Source of the DNA: Symbiodinium sp. CCMP2592
Taxonomy: Eukaryota > Sar > Dinophyceae > Suessiales > Symbiodiniaceae
DNA: 64,000 bases
Assembly (NCBI GenBank): GCA_905221615.1
Contig: CAJNDT010003480.1
Location: 466,501 to 530,500 of the forward strand
Reading direction: 5' to 3'
Both the position numbers and the translations under genes were made by a program. The notes beneath the pieces are model-generated. The model worked only from the letters and a program-made list of their open reading frames with translations. It was not told where the DNA came from and did not search any database. This document shows positions 51,215 to 60,887 of this stretch, in pieces; the first letter of the stretch is position 1; every line of letters begins with the position of its first letter.

Positions 51215-52623
51215 ATGGCAATGCTTTGGAGTCTCAGCTTCTTGGTGTTGCCGGTGGCTGGGCAGTTTACCTACGAGGCCGGCACCACTCAGCCAACACC
51301 GACCGTGGAGAGCAATTGTTTCCAAGAGGAGTTGTCCTCCAACCAGGTCTACGAGCAGAGGTTGTCCCAAATGTTCAATGGGTCTTCCAACAGAGTCTGC
51401 CCTGGGACGACAGGCCTCTTTGTCAACAAGCCATGCACGTGGGCTGCCGGCAAGGCCACCATGACGGTGGCGCCTGTCATCAATCAGTGCCATTGGTCGC
51501 TGAGGAATTTCCACTGGCATGATAGCTCCGACGAGTGGAGCTACATGGTCAAGGGTGTGATGCAATTCTACTTGACATCTCCAAACGGCGAGCCATGGCA
51601 GTCGTCCATCAACAATGTGGCTGCAGGAGGAGTGTGGTTCTTCCCACGAGGCTGGCCACATGCCTTTGTTTGCGTCTCGGAGGAGGGCTGCAACTATGTC
51701 CTTACCTTTAACGGCCCGCAGGCGGTTGCCGTGAACGATCACATGATCGCGGAGACACTAGCACAGGCGCCATCCAACATTGCGGCCTACTCGATGGGCA
51801 TGAGTCAAGGTGAATGGGCAACAGCGAAGCCTTCGGCGGAGGGCTTCACTTCATATTTCTTCTCCAAGGTGGATCTCGACATCAATCAAATTACTTTAGG
51901 TTAGTATGGGGGTCAGTGCTTTGCTTGGGTAGGGCGTTGGAGATTATAATTTCCTTCGTTCGCCAGGTGGACCCTGCCAAGTTCAAGTGGCTACCAGAGA
52001 CAGCTTCCCTTCCTGCCGGGGTGAACCGCAGCGTGGAAGTGGAGGATACTCGCCCTGGCCTGGGGCAGGGCATCAGGGTCTTCAACATCAGGCAGGAACA
52101 GTTCCCTTTTGCCACGAGAATGTCACAGCAGCGCATCGTTTTCCAGCCAGGTGGCTTCCGTTCCCTGGTTTGGATCACGAATGCCGCGGCGACTATGACA
52201 GTCATCAGTGGCCATGTGAATGCATCGACGCAAGGCGGCATCAGTGGCGGTTTTGAGACGGAGTACTCCTCCAAGTCATACACCTCCACAAACCTGGGCC
52301 CTTTCGATGCGTTCTACTTCCCGATCCGCCGTGCCTACTGGATCGCAGAGGCCACCGGCACTGAGCCCGCCGAGGTGATCGTCGTGTTCGAAGTGGGGAA
52401 CTGGCAAGCTTTGGAGGCCCGGGATGGTTTCGGCTGCTCCAACCCGCTGGGGGCGCCATGGGCATATGATGCTGCCGCCGGAGGCATCGAGTGTCCACAG
52501 ACAGCCCCTGGTTTGACGCAGAAAAGCCAGCCGCGTCTCAAGAAGCTCCGTCATCACGATGGCAACTCCGAGGTCCAGTCGTTCATGCAGCAGCCGGAGT
52601 CTGAGGGCAGCGATGAGCTATAG
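51215..52623 (+). CDS. Secreted/ER bicupin, oxalate-decarboxylase-type, two exons
   Basis: Exons 51215-51868 and 51967-52623 give about 436 aa. The ATG is the first after an in-frame TGA (51179) and starts a signal peptide (MAMLWSLSFLVLPVAGQ). Cupin 1 has a complete metal site: His100 and His102 (FHWH), Glu107, Gly114, and His149 in PRGWPH. Cupin 2 keeps the fold pattern (FQPGGFRSLVWITNAAATMT, then FYFPIRRAYWIAEATGTEPA) but lacks the HxH, Glu and His ligands. The family includes oxalate decarboxylases/oxidases and non-enzymatic germin-like proteins; only one site could be active. The protein ends GSDEL, an ER-retrieval-like SDEL. 'gtcagctcag|ggagATG' may be the spliced-leader acceptor. Substrate not proven. 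Confidence 0.9.
51869..51966 (+). other. Phase-0 GT-AG intron of the bicupin gene, AGGTGGA at both junctions
   Basis: 98 bp. Left junction CCAAG|GTGGATC, right junction GCCAG|GTGGACC; AGGTGGA is repeated exactly. Removal restores one frame (FFSK joined to VDPAKFKW). The frame of exon 1 otherwise stops at TAG 51902. Confidence 0.85.
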
Positions 52624-53225
52624 TCTCGCCGCGTTTAACCGGCATTGTTTACGATGTAGACCAAACTGCTGAAGGTAAGCCTCCTCCAGTTTCCAGGTAC
52701 CGTCTCTTCTTTCAAACAATCTTGAGAGACGCCAGCTTGCGCATTGCCATATGTGCATGCGTGGGCGGGCACCGTTTCCTACCGAATCACGCGGAGATTT
52801 GCCTACAAGCTTCATTGGTTTAGAGATATTTAGAGCTTAGGTCCAGGTTCCCCAGAGGCGCCCTTTTCCGTTTTAGTTCCCTTCATCAGAACTGAACTGC
52901 AGGAGAACGGTGTCGTTATCAAGGGGCTACGGGGGAGCCTGAGAGTTTCTTCATCGGTCTTAAAGTATTTTGGATAGATCGGAGCACCTGCGAGAGAAAT
53001 GAAGGCTGCCAGGGTAGTGTTTAGGGGTCACAGAGAGACTTTGACAGAGGCATGAAACTCAATTTTGAGGATCATGTTCTGCAAGGAGGGCGCTGGTCGT
53101 CAGTTCGCCACGCGTCACCAGAATCTATGTATAGTGTTTGTATGTGTTCATTTTTTATGTATACGGCGAGTGTGAGTATGTTTCAATCAGTTAGAGGTTA
53201 TGAAACTATGTTTTGCACTCGCTGG
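52624..53225. other. Downstream of the bicupin; no clear gene
   Basis: Unique sequence without convincing frames or repeats; no AATAAA-type signal stands out, as expected for dinoflagellates. Confidence 0.4.
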
Positions 53226-53229
53226 TTTC

Positions 53230-53415
53230 AGTTTTGCTGATGACTCGTTCTTGGAAACGGCAAGAATTGGTGGCGCCCACATTCAAACTGGAAGCGGACC
53301 TCAAAGTGGATTCTGGCCTCAGGTACAACATCAGCTGATCTATGACCTGTTCGTCAGCACGCCGCTGATCTCGACGATGTTCCTGTATCCTGGCTCATTA
53401 CACTGCACGGATTGA
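53230..53415 (+). CDS. Candidate exon (VQHQLIYDLFVSTPLISTMF)
   Basis: An open frame through GGAHIQTGSGPQSGFWPQ then VQHQLIYDLFVSTPLISTMF and a TGA. An internal CTCAG|GTAC junction is possible at 53320. Confidence 0.35.
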   Translation, partial: SFADDSFLETARIGGAHIQTGSGPQSGFWPQVQHQLIYDLFVSTPLISTMFLYPGSLHCTD

Positions 53416-53506
53416 AGCGGCTCTTGCCCGAAGCTAGTTCTGTAGTTCGCGGTGGTATTTCAGTCCCAAGCACTTGTCCTGTATCAGAGCATGCGCCACA
53501 CTCCCC

Positions 53507-53553
53507 CATCCCCTCCCCCCTCTCCCCTCCCCTCCCCTCCCCTCCCCTCCCCC
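53507..53553. repeat. (CCCCT)n tract
   Basis: CCCCTCC-type pentamers. Confidence 0.9.
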
Positions 53554-53555
53554 GG

Positions 53556-53645
53556 ATGAGGCTTGTTGACAAGGAGTCCGGCTCAGTACCGCTGCTGACG
53601 GCCCTGTTGCAGCACGCAGCATCCTCAGATGAACATCGGCTATGA
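53556..53645 (+). CDS. Candidate exon (MRLVDKESGSVPLLTALLQH)
   Basis: Reads MRLVDKESGSVPLLTALLQH then AASSDEHRL and TGA, just before a family-D MITE. The Met may be internal. Confidence 0.35.
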   Translation: MRLVDKESGSVPLLTALLQHAASSDEHRL

Positions 53646-53655
53646 GCTGCAGTAG

Positions 53656-53760
53656 TTCTAGGAGCCTAAATAGTTACCAATTACTTCTTTGGGGGTTCCT
53701 TTCTAACTACAGTGTAATGAGCCCCTAAACCCTATTCTAATTATTAAGGCCCCTATATTC
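53656..53760. mobile_element. MITE family D copy
   Basis: The ends 'ctaggagcctaaatagttac' and 'taattattaaggcccctata'; lies between two coding-like islands. Confidence 0.85.
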
Positions 53761-53776
53761 GGCATTCCATCCCTAG

Positions 53777-53914
53777 CGCACAAGCTCCAACAGTATCTTG
53801 GATTGTTCCTGGTTTTGTGTAGAGTGGTGCCCTTCCATCAGAACTCCGGCTGACTCCTTGCGGTGCGCATGCCTAATGGCCTTGCTTCTGCTGCCAGCAG
53901 CATTTTGGGGCTGA
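53777..53914 (+). CDS. Candidate exon with hydrophobic segment
   Basis: After 'ccatccctag' the frame reads RTSSNSILDCSWFCVEWCPS, then CACLMALLLLPAAFWG and TGA. Cys-rich and partly membrane-like. Another frame is open for 14 codons. Confidence 0.35.
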   Translation, partial: RTSSNSILDCSWFCVEWCPSIRTPADSLRCACLMALLLLPAAFWG

Positions 53915-53993
53915 AGGCCAGAGCATTCCGGACGACGAATCGCTGAGTAATTCAAGAGTGAAAGAAAAGCAGTCTACCCGAAATCTGGCATCT

Positions 53994-54330
53994 TGGTGCT
54001 ACCAGGAGATCGCAAGGGCACTTCATCCAGAGACTCCGCAGGAGTGTGCAACCACTCTTGTGGCAATGATTCTAGGACTTTGATTGGCATTGCCGGAAGT
54101 TCTCACAGCCTTGCTGTTACAAGACCCAAAGAGTCCAAGTACCAAAACAGGGTGGCTACCACTATTACTTGGACTCTCAATTTGGGCCCCAAGAGTTGTT
54201 GCTGTACGATTGCTTGGGCCCTTTGGCAGAGTTGCAACTACGGCGGCACCGGGCGGCAGCGGGAACCGAGCTTCCATGGCTTGGCTCAGGCTATCAATCG
54301 CGCCGATGCTGACTTCGCAGGGCCCCAAAG
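53994..54330 (+). pseudogene. Hydrophobic coding-like frame with an in-frame TGA
   Basis: The frame reads WCYQEIARALHPETPQECAT then TLVAMILGL, a TGA at 54081-54083, then LALPEVLTALLLQDPKSPST and GWLPLLLGLSIWAPRVVAVR to about 54330. Both sides are in one frame and membrane-like. Possible explanations: inactivated exon, recoded TGA, a sequencing error, or two chance frames. Confidence 0.35.
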
Positions 54331-54375
54331 GGTTGAGGGTTTCGTTTGAGGTTTTAGCGTTTAGGGTTCAAGGGT

Positions 54376-54469
54376 TCCTAGACCCTCCATCGTCTACCCT
54401 CTATTAGACCCCAAATGCCCCTTATTTGGGACCATATACCCCTATTTGAGGTACGAGGAGGGTCCTGGT
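54376..54469. repeat. Dispersed repeat family F
   Basis: 'gaccctccatcgtctaccct' to 'tgaggtacgaggagggtcct'; short inverted ends are visible. Confidence 0.85.
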
Positions 54470-54624
54470 TTAGGGTTCAGGGTTGTTTAGGGTTCCGGCT
54501 TTTTCGGTTTGCAAGAAGCCGTCCGATTCAACATCTGCCAAAAAGAGCTCCGAACCTGGTCCTTCAGAAACACCCGGAGTCCGACAGCCTTCATAAAGGC
54601 AAGAAGGGTCATCTGCATAACATA

Positions 54625-54730
54625 TGTAGAAGAATAAGTAATTACCAGTGTTACTCCTTAGGGCTCCTTATTATAAATCTACAAATTAGGAGCCCGAAGC
54701 CTTATTCTAACTACGAAGGCCCCTACATTA
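54625..54730. mobile_element. MITE family D copy
   Basis: 'aagaataagtaattaccagt' and 'tctaactacgaaggccccta'; the left terminal bases are diverged. Confidence 0.75.
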
Positions 54731-55206
54731 CGCTTGGATTCGGTTTCGACGCATTCCATCAAGACACAGCTGGCTCTTGTCTTGTGCAGGGGACGACTTT
54801 TTGAAAGCCCCCACAAGTTTCCCACAGATCGCTGGGCAATAAGAACATGTTTGGGCAAGCTCACATGATCTCACATGAACTACAACAGGCTCATATGGTG
54901 CATCAGCAGAAGGTGGTCTATTGACTGAAGGAAATAGGGAGCCCCGTACTTGCAGGCTAGCACACCGCGGGACCAATGAGGAAACAACAAGCAGAACCAT
55001 TGCCGTTAATGATGTTTCTATTCTATGCCTAGTTGCAATTCGCAGTATGCCGATCTCCGTCCGGATTAGTGCTGCTGTGATGATGTCCGATGAGTAAGTT
55101 GTCATTACTCGTATTTCTACAGCCTGGTCTTCACCTTTCTTAGCCCAGAAGTTCGGACGACATCATATGCTGGTTGTCGAAACTCCCTCCAGCTGCGGTT
55201 GAATAG

Positions 55207-55397
55207 TTGAGCCTGAAGCCCAAGACGAACTGAGGAGCCCCGAAGTACTGAAAATGTCCTTCCAAGCTTTGAGCCCGGGGCCCGAGCCTGACAACAAGGC
55301 CTTGGCCGTGGTGACCCGCTGCCTGCCACATGTCGGCCTGCTGTGCGCGAGCCTGATTCAATACTGGGACTGTCGTGCGCCGCCGAAGACGAGTTGA
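55207..55397 (+). CDS. Terminal exon, 63 codons, unknown protein
   Basis: After 'gcggttgaatag' a phase-1 frame reads EPEAQDELRSPEVLKMSFQA, LSPGPEPDNKALAVVTRCLP, then HVGLLCASLIQYWDCRAPPK and TGA. Long for an island, GC-rich, and not low complexity. No family recognised; probably the 3' end of the gene represented by the 53.2-54.3 kb islands. A family-A MITE follows 21 bp after the stop. Confidence 0.55.
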
Positions 55398-55418
55398 GCC
55401 AATGTGTCACGGAGGGTG

Positions 55419-55502
55419 CTTGGAGGATCATGGGACTTAGCAACTAGGGTTATAAATAAGGTACGTATAACCTTACTTACTAAGTCCCATGATCCTCCAA
55501 GT
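55419..55502. mobile_element. MITE family A, core-deleted (84 bp)
   Basis: CTTGGAGGATCATGGGACTT and AAGTCCCATGATCCTCCAAG are intact; about 30 bp of the core is missing. Confidence 0.9.
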
Positions 55503-55504
55503 GG

Positions 55505-55610
55505 GCGGAGGGACCCTCGCCTCTTTCGGGCTTGTGGAGATGAGAGACAGCGATCTTCTCAGGCGCGCGAGTTCTTGGCACCTCGCGATTGAGGCCGTCG
55601 GATGTGGGAA
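55505..55610 (+). CDS. Candidate exon after a MITE
   Basis: Open frame GGTLASFGLVEMRDSDLLRR then ASSWHLAIEAVGCGKG. A second frame is also open for about 28 codons. Ends at TTTAGGG-type repeats. Confidence 0.3.
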
Positions 55611-56359
55611 AGGCTCTTGTTTCGGGTTTAGGGTTTGGGATTGGGGTTTAGGGGTTAGGTTTAGGGGCTCTTGTTTGGGAGGAGCCTCATTTTTATAGCT
55701 GTAGCAGAATATGCCTCAAGCCAGATTATGCAGACTAAGGCCCCTGGAGGTCTCTTACACATAATCGTATCATGATGCATCCCCAATTCGGTTATATTCG
55801 TTGGTCACGAGGGACCCTTCCTGGGGCGGTTTCTGTTTTCGGTGACTGGTGTCGGTCTATTCTGCATGCAGGAGCAGGGACTTAGTGTCAGTGTGGCACC
55901 TGCTGGGTCTTACCATGCTGGACAGAACTCAAAGCAATTGCATGGCACGTAGGCAAGGTTGTCGAGTTCGAAGCGCCAGCCTGTAGCAGATTTGGCTGCA
56001 AGGCACAATTACAACAGGGTCAACTAATTACAAGGGCTATTATAACAAGGGATATTACAAGGGGAGGGCTCTTTTTCACAACTGCTATGATGAGGCTGTC
56101 ATGAAAGACACAGCCACCACGGCACTGCAAACGCAGTGGCGACTGTCAGGCCGCGCGAGCCTCTTGGGGCTCTGCGCGTGGAGGCCGGATTTTTGGCGGT
56201 TTTTCTAGTCATACGTCGAAATGGGCATTTACACATGGTATGCACACACATGCATCCATCCATGCATGCATAGTGTGCAAAATGTAACAGAGAAATATAC
56301 GCACGTACAACCTCTCCCGCATGTTTGTATATATGTTTCCATCCCTGTCCGGCGGTCTC

Positions 56360-56468
56360 GGTCGGTGTGTCTGTGTGTGTGTGTGTGTATGTCTGTGTAT
56401 GTATGTCTGTGTGTGTGTGTCTGTGTGTGTGTGTGTGTGTCTGGGTGTGTGTGTGTGTGTGTGTGTGG
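56360..56468. repeat. (TG)n microsatellite
   Basis: TG runs with TCTG and TATG interruptions; abuts the duplicated segment. Confidence 0.95.
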
Positions 56469-56803
56469 AATTCCTGTTTCTAAGGAAGACATCTTTTCCG
56501 ACAGTTCTGTAATGCATATACGAGAATGCAGGGGATGCAGGGGGCCGCAGGCTTACCATCGGAGCTGCGGCCAACGAAGACCTCCGATGGTAAGTGTGAA
56601 AACGTACCTGCTGAAAACAACCATATCTCTTCTGAAGATTTTCCGTGGAGATTCTGAATGCAAGCTTCTGAAGATTTTCTGTGGAGATTCTGAATGCAAG
56701 CTTCTGAAGACTTTCTGTGGAGATTCTGCATGCAAGCACAATTCGAAGCGTGAAGAAGAAGATGACGACTCGAGACAACCAGCTCAGACTGGGTATGTGT
56801 GTG
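56461..56803. repeat. 343-bp direct duplication, copy 1
   Basis: Identical by eye to 58247-58589 (offset 1786). Contains an inverted pair CTTACCATCGGAG (56552-56564) / CTCCGATGGTAAG (56582-56594) and three 36-bp units (56629-56736) encoding LLKIFRGDSECK, LLKIFCGDSECK and LLKTFCGDSACK in frame. Both ends lie in TG-rich DNA. Confidence 0.95.
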
Positions 56804-57137
56804 ATTCCCGGTAGTAATTCTGCCAAAGCGCTGCCGGCCCCTCGGTCTGCGGGGGAATGATGAATACTCCCTGAGTCCCTGTCTTCTTTCTGAATAGTGG
56901 ACTTCAGTCTACATCTAACGCTGAAAATTACCGAACGATGAGATGTGAATGCTCCCAGCTGATGAAAATATCCAGACGCGGAAAACATATGAAGTCCTCT
57001 GGCAGATGAACATTGTATGCGCAAGATGAATACCTCCTGAGAATGATTGCGCTCCTAGCTGTCTACGGATTAATCTGAAGTCCACCTCTACGAATTCCCA
57101 CAGTCCCGAACCTGTGCGGCCTGGAAATGTAACTACT

Positions 57138-57912
57138 GCAGAGGCGGTGTGTCAAGATTCGGGATCAGGTCGCCCGAAAAGCTCTGACACACATGTAGGA
57201 TGATGTCGCCGATGCTATATCTACTGAGCGCTTTAGTTGGTGATGTTCTTAGTAATGCGTCCTCTACGTACCTCTTCGACGACGCAAAAGATGGTGTGCT
57301 GGGTGATTTCTGACCGCTGAAGACATCCAAGATGATATCGCCGTAAGAATGTTACTTGTTGTACCTCTAGGTTTTGTGTTTGCGAACGCACATTCTGAAG
57401 ACCATTCTGAAGACCTCCTGAGTTACACGCTGAAAACATCCGGAAAGCTGACATTTATAGATCCTCCTGTGAGAGTGGCAGAGGCGGTGTGTCAAGATTC
57501 GGAATCAGGCCGTCCGAAAAGCTCTGACACACATGTAGGATGATGCCGCCGATGTTATAGTAGTCTTGCGCGCTTAGGTTGGTGATGTCTATTACTAATG
57601 CGTCTTCTGAATACCTCGATCCTCCGTTGACGCAAAGGATGGTGCTCTGGGTGTTGGTATTCGCTGAAGACCGCCAAGCTGCTATGATGAAAGGACCATC
57701 TTTATGTGTGTTTTACCAGATGATGTATCCATTAATGTGCCTCCTGAAGACCGCCTCCTTTGGCACTTGAAGATGGTGTTTGAGATGATGATTTCGCTGC
57801 AGACCTCCAAGCTGCTACATTACTGTGCCTTCTGAATACCACCTCCTTTGGCACTTGAAGGTGGTGTTTGAGATGATGTTTTCACTGAAGACCGCCAAGC
57901 TGCTAGTATGAT
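57138..57912. repeat. Diverged internal repeats between the duplicate copies
   Basis: 57138-57340 matches 57478-57680 (offset 340, e.g. 'gcagaggcggtgtgtcaaga'), each with an inverted 'gtgtgtca' / 'tgacacac' pair. 57737-57824 matches 57825-57912 ('cctcctttggcacttgaag' shared). The motif 'ctgaagacc' recurs throughout. Confidence 0.8.
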
Positions 57913-58246
57913 GCATCCCCTGTGGTAGCGAAGCTTTCCTCGGAAAGCAGCGAGCCTGTTGTGTTGCTATCATTGTTTTTTCGTTCAGTCGTGTCGTCGT
58001 CGTGTTCCTGTGTTGCTTTTATTCGTTCCCGTCGTCCTTGTCGTTCGTGTAGATGTTGCAGCCACAGTTATTGTGGTGTTGGTTGTTGCGTCGTTTCCTC
58101 GTCGTCGTCGATGTTGTTGTTCGTCTGTTTGCTGTTTCTCTTCGTCGTCCGCGTCGTTATTGTTGTGTTGTTGATGTTACATCATGTTTGTCTAGAACTT
58201 AGCCTATGAGAGTGAATCATTACCAACCGGCACTGACCGGGTAGGT

Positions 58247-58589
58247 GTGTGTGGAATTCCTGTTTCTAAGGAAGACATCTTTTCCGACAGTTCTGTAATG
58301 CATATACGAGAATGCAGGGGATGCAGGGGGCCGCAGGCTTACCATCGGAGCTGCGGCCAACGAAGACCTCCGATGGTAAGTGTGAAAACGTACCTGCTGA
58401 AAACAACCATATCTCTTCTGAAGATTTTCCGTGGAGATTCTGAATGCAAGCTTCTGAAGATTTTCTGTGGAGATTCTGAATGCAAGCTTCTGAAGACTTT
58501 CTGTGGAGATTCTGCATGCAAGCACAATTCGAAGCGTGAAGAAGAAGATGACGACTCGAGACAACCAGCTCAGACTGGGTATGTGTGTG
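58247..58589. repeat. 343-bp direct duplication, copy 2
   Basis: Same sequence as 56461-56803, including hairpin and the three 36-bp units. The plus-strand frame here is open from 58247 to 58996 but runs into (TG)n after 58580. Confidence 0.95.
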
Positions 58590-58672
58590 TGTGTGTCTGT
58601 GTGTGTCTGTGTGTGTCTGTGTGTGTGTGTGTGTGTGTGTCTGTGTCTGTCTGTGTGTGTGTGTGTGTCTGC

Positions 58673-58703
<31 letters not shown>

Positions 58704-58885
58704 TCTGCGTGTGTGTCTGTGTCTGTGTGTATGTGTGCCCGCCTGCCTGCCCGCCTGCCTGCCCGCCTGCCTGCCCGTCCGTCTGTCTGTATGTCTGCAC
58801 GTACATGGCCATGTGTCCAGGTGTATACATATATACATATATATATATGTATATATATATACATATATATATATATATACGCACA
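58580..58885. repeat. (TG)n, (CCTGCCCG)n and (TA)n block
   Basis: TG-rich to 58737, CCTG/CCCG octamers at 58738-58785, TA-rich at 58825-58880. Cys/Val and His/Thr frames are artefacts. Confidence 0.95.
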
Positions 58886-59324
58886 CATCTGTGTATATGT
58901 ATGTCCTACGCATGTATGCCTACACATGCCGCACATGTACGATCATGGATGTCCGACAAGCAGACAGACAAGCAGAGCAGAGAGAAAGATATGTAAACGC
59001 CGGAAGACAAACATTCACGCAGGTGCCGACTTCAACAAATGCAAGATATCGTGTAGAACATAGAGAACATTGCATCTTATCTGCAAGCAAAAATCCGGCA
59101 CGTATACAAGTTTGTACATAGAGTTTTCCCGTAACGGCAAAGGCACTATCTCAAAGCATTGGGGGCTAAGACACAAGAGAGGCAGGTCGCCAGGTATGAA
59201 GTATGGCCATGCCCATTAAGCTTTCAATTTCCATCCATTGCCGAAGGCAACGCAGATTCTTGCCGCCCGAGCCCGAGGGTAAGTCGTGCACACATGGCTT
59301 CCTGGGCGCCAGCAATTTCCTGTG

Positions 59325-59420
59325 GTCTCCTTTAGGAACTCTTATTCATTTATTGTTGTTCATATAAAACCCAAGAGAATATTAAAAAGATAACTTTTAT
59401 TATGGTTCTAAGGGGGGTAG
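59325..59420. repeat. Dispersed repeat family I
   Basis: Counterpart of 25195-25290: 'caagagaatattaaaaag' then 'attatggttctaaggggg'. Confidence 0.65.
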
Positions 59421-59757
59421 AGTTTCTATCAACCCATGGACAAAAGAAGCTACTGAGCTGAGCCACCCGAGCCAAACCTTAAAACAGGGCGCTCTTGTAG
59501 TATCATCCGGTTTCGAAATCAGTTAGGTAGTACCCCTTACCGTCCGCATTATGCTGAAAGTAACTACACCAAACCCTGTTCTTGTCAAGACCTGTATATC
59601 AGTCTCAGGACTTGTGTTGTCAAGTGTACAGTCTGTTGCGTGTTTTCACTGCAGGATACATGCTCTGCAGCATCGCAGCGTGTTATGTTTGCGTGTGGCG
59701 TGAGCTGCATTGTGTCGGTCACATATGCTGAATATCAGTTGTCCGATACTACGCATT

Positions 59758-59818
59758 GACACACACACACACACACACGCACACACACTCTGTGTCTCTC
59801 TCTCTCTCTCTCTCTCTA
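59758..59818. repeat. (CA)n then (CT)n microsatellite
   Basis: Adjacent CA and CT runs. Confidence 0.95.
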
Positions 59819-59938
59819 TGCCACTGGCCCTGAACAAGAAGAAATGAGCATGACCTGGAAGCCCAAACTCCTAGGCTCTGGCGGTTCTGTCACCGGATCG
59901 GCTTCTGCCCCTGGTTAAACCAGCGGTGCTCGTCTCGG

Positions 59939-60032
59939 ATGGGGTCTTAAATACTTACCTATGCTATGTTGGTGGTTCCGTAAGATATTCATAGCATAAT
60001 GGGCCCCAAAATTCATGCCTCTATAGTAGGGG
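59939..60032. mobile_element. MITE family D, weak right end
   Basis: 'gggtcttaaatacttaccta' and 'cataatgggccccaaaattc'; the right TIR is reduced to 'ctatagtagggg'. Confidence 0.65.
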
Positions 60033-60212
60033 TTCTAGAAAGGGTGTTTAGGTCTAGGTGAATGGTTGGGGATGATTCTGGTTCCGTTATCAGGCATACA
60101 ACTCCTTTTTTCAGGGCGGGGCCCTATACCCTAAACCGTGAAGGTTCTTTCCCGAAGTTCAGAGAGACTGATTGATCAGCTTCCTCTCGCGATAAGGGGG
60201 AATACTGATTAC

Positions 60213-60315
60213 CATAGGGTTATTTATAATTTCCTATACTACTGTGGGTGTTCCTTATTGTAATTATAGCAGAAAACACCAGAGAAACCGTCAAACTATT
60301 TAGGCACCTATATTA
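60213..60315. mobile_element. MITE family D, diverged
   Basis: 'agggttatttataatttcct' and 'aactatttaggcacctatat'. Confidence 0.65.
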
Positions 60316-60529
60316 AGTAGATCCTGATGCCTGCAACTGGCCCTAACCGTGCCCCAAGCCAAGCCAAGTGCCGTGTTTTCACAACGATCCCCACATACTC
60401 CCGTCCTCTTGGGAAGCAAGGAGCTGCTGTAATTCCGAGTTTCAGGGAGCCTTGAAGCCTTAAGCCCGAAACGCGACAGGGATGTGCAGTATGTACAGTT
60501 GACGGAATGTCCAACCTTGCCCACTTCTG

Positions 60530-60772
60530 TTGTTTGTCGACAGGGAGGTGTTCCCTAGCATATGTTTCTCCCAGATAGGACTCGAAGCGAGCCATCAGGT
60601 GTGGAAGGCCTTGTCAGAGTGGTTCTTCCTGTACAGATGCAACCACATTTTTCAGGCCGACCGGGGACTTGTTCCGGATGGGTTGTGGACAGGGGTTGTG
60701 GAAGACTTCTGGGGGGTGTCTGGGGGATTTTCAGGCTTGGCATATGCCTCGTTTTACCACGCCCCAGCATGA
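60530..60772 (+). CDS. ORF, 80 aa, Trp/Phe-rich, unknown
   Basis: Open to TGA at 60772. Reads SHQVWKALSEWFFLYRCNHI then FQADRGLVPDGLWTGVVEDF and GLAYASFYHAPA. The nominal first codon may not be a start; an intronic AG upstream is likely. The minus strand is also partly open. Confidence 0.4.
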   Translation: MFVDREVFPSICFSQIGLEASHQVWKALSEWFFLYRCNHIFQADRGLVPDGLWTGVVEDFWGVSGGFSGLAYASFYHAPA

Positions 60773-60887
60773 GAAAGTGCTTGAAGAGGGACTCGCAGGC
60801 TCAAAGAAAGGTCCTCGTCCACGCGCTTGTCCGCCCGAAAACCCAGACCTTATCCCGTAAACCTGAAACCGGGCTCAAGACCTGCTC

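Noticed and set aside
51164-51742. 192-codon minus-strand frame opposite the bicupin
   Set aside because: Antisense shadow of a well-supported cupin exon.
56209-58996. Long plus- and minus-strand frames over the duplicated region
   Set aside because: They run into TG/CA microsatellites; only the 36-bp repeat part is notable and it is reported as a repeat, not a gene.
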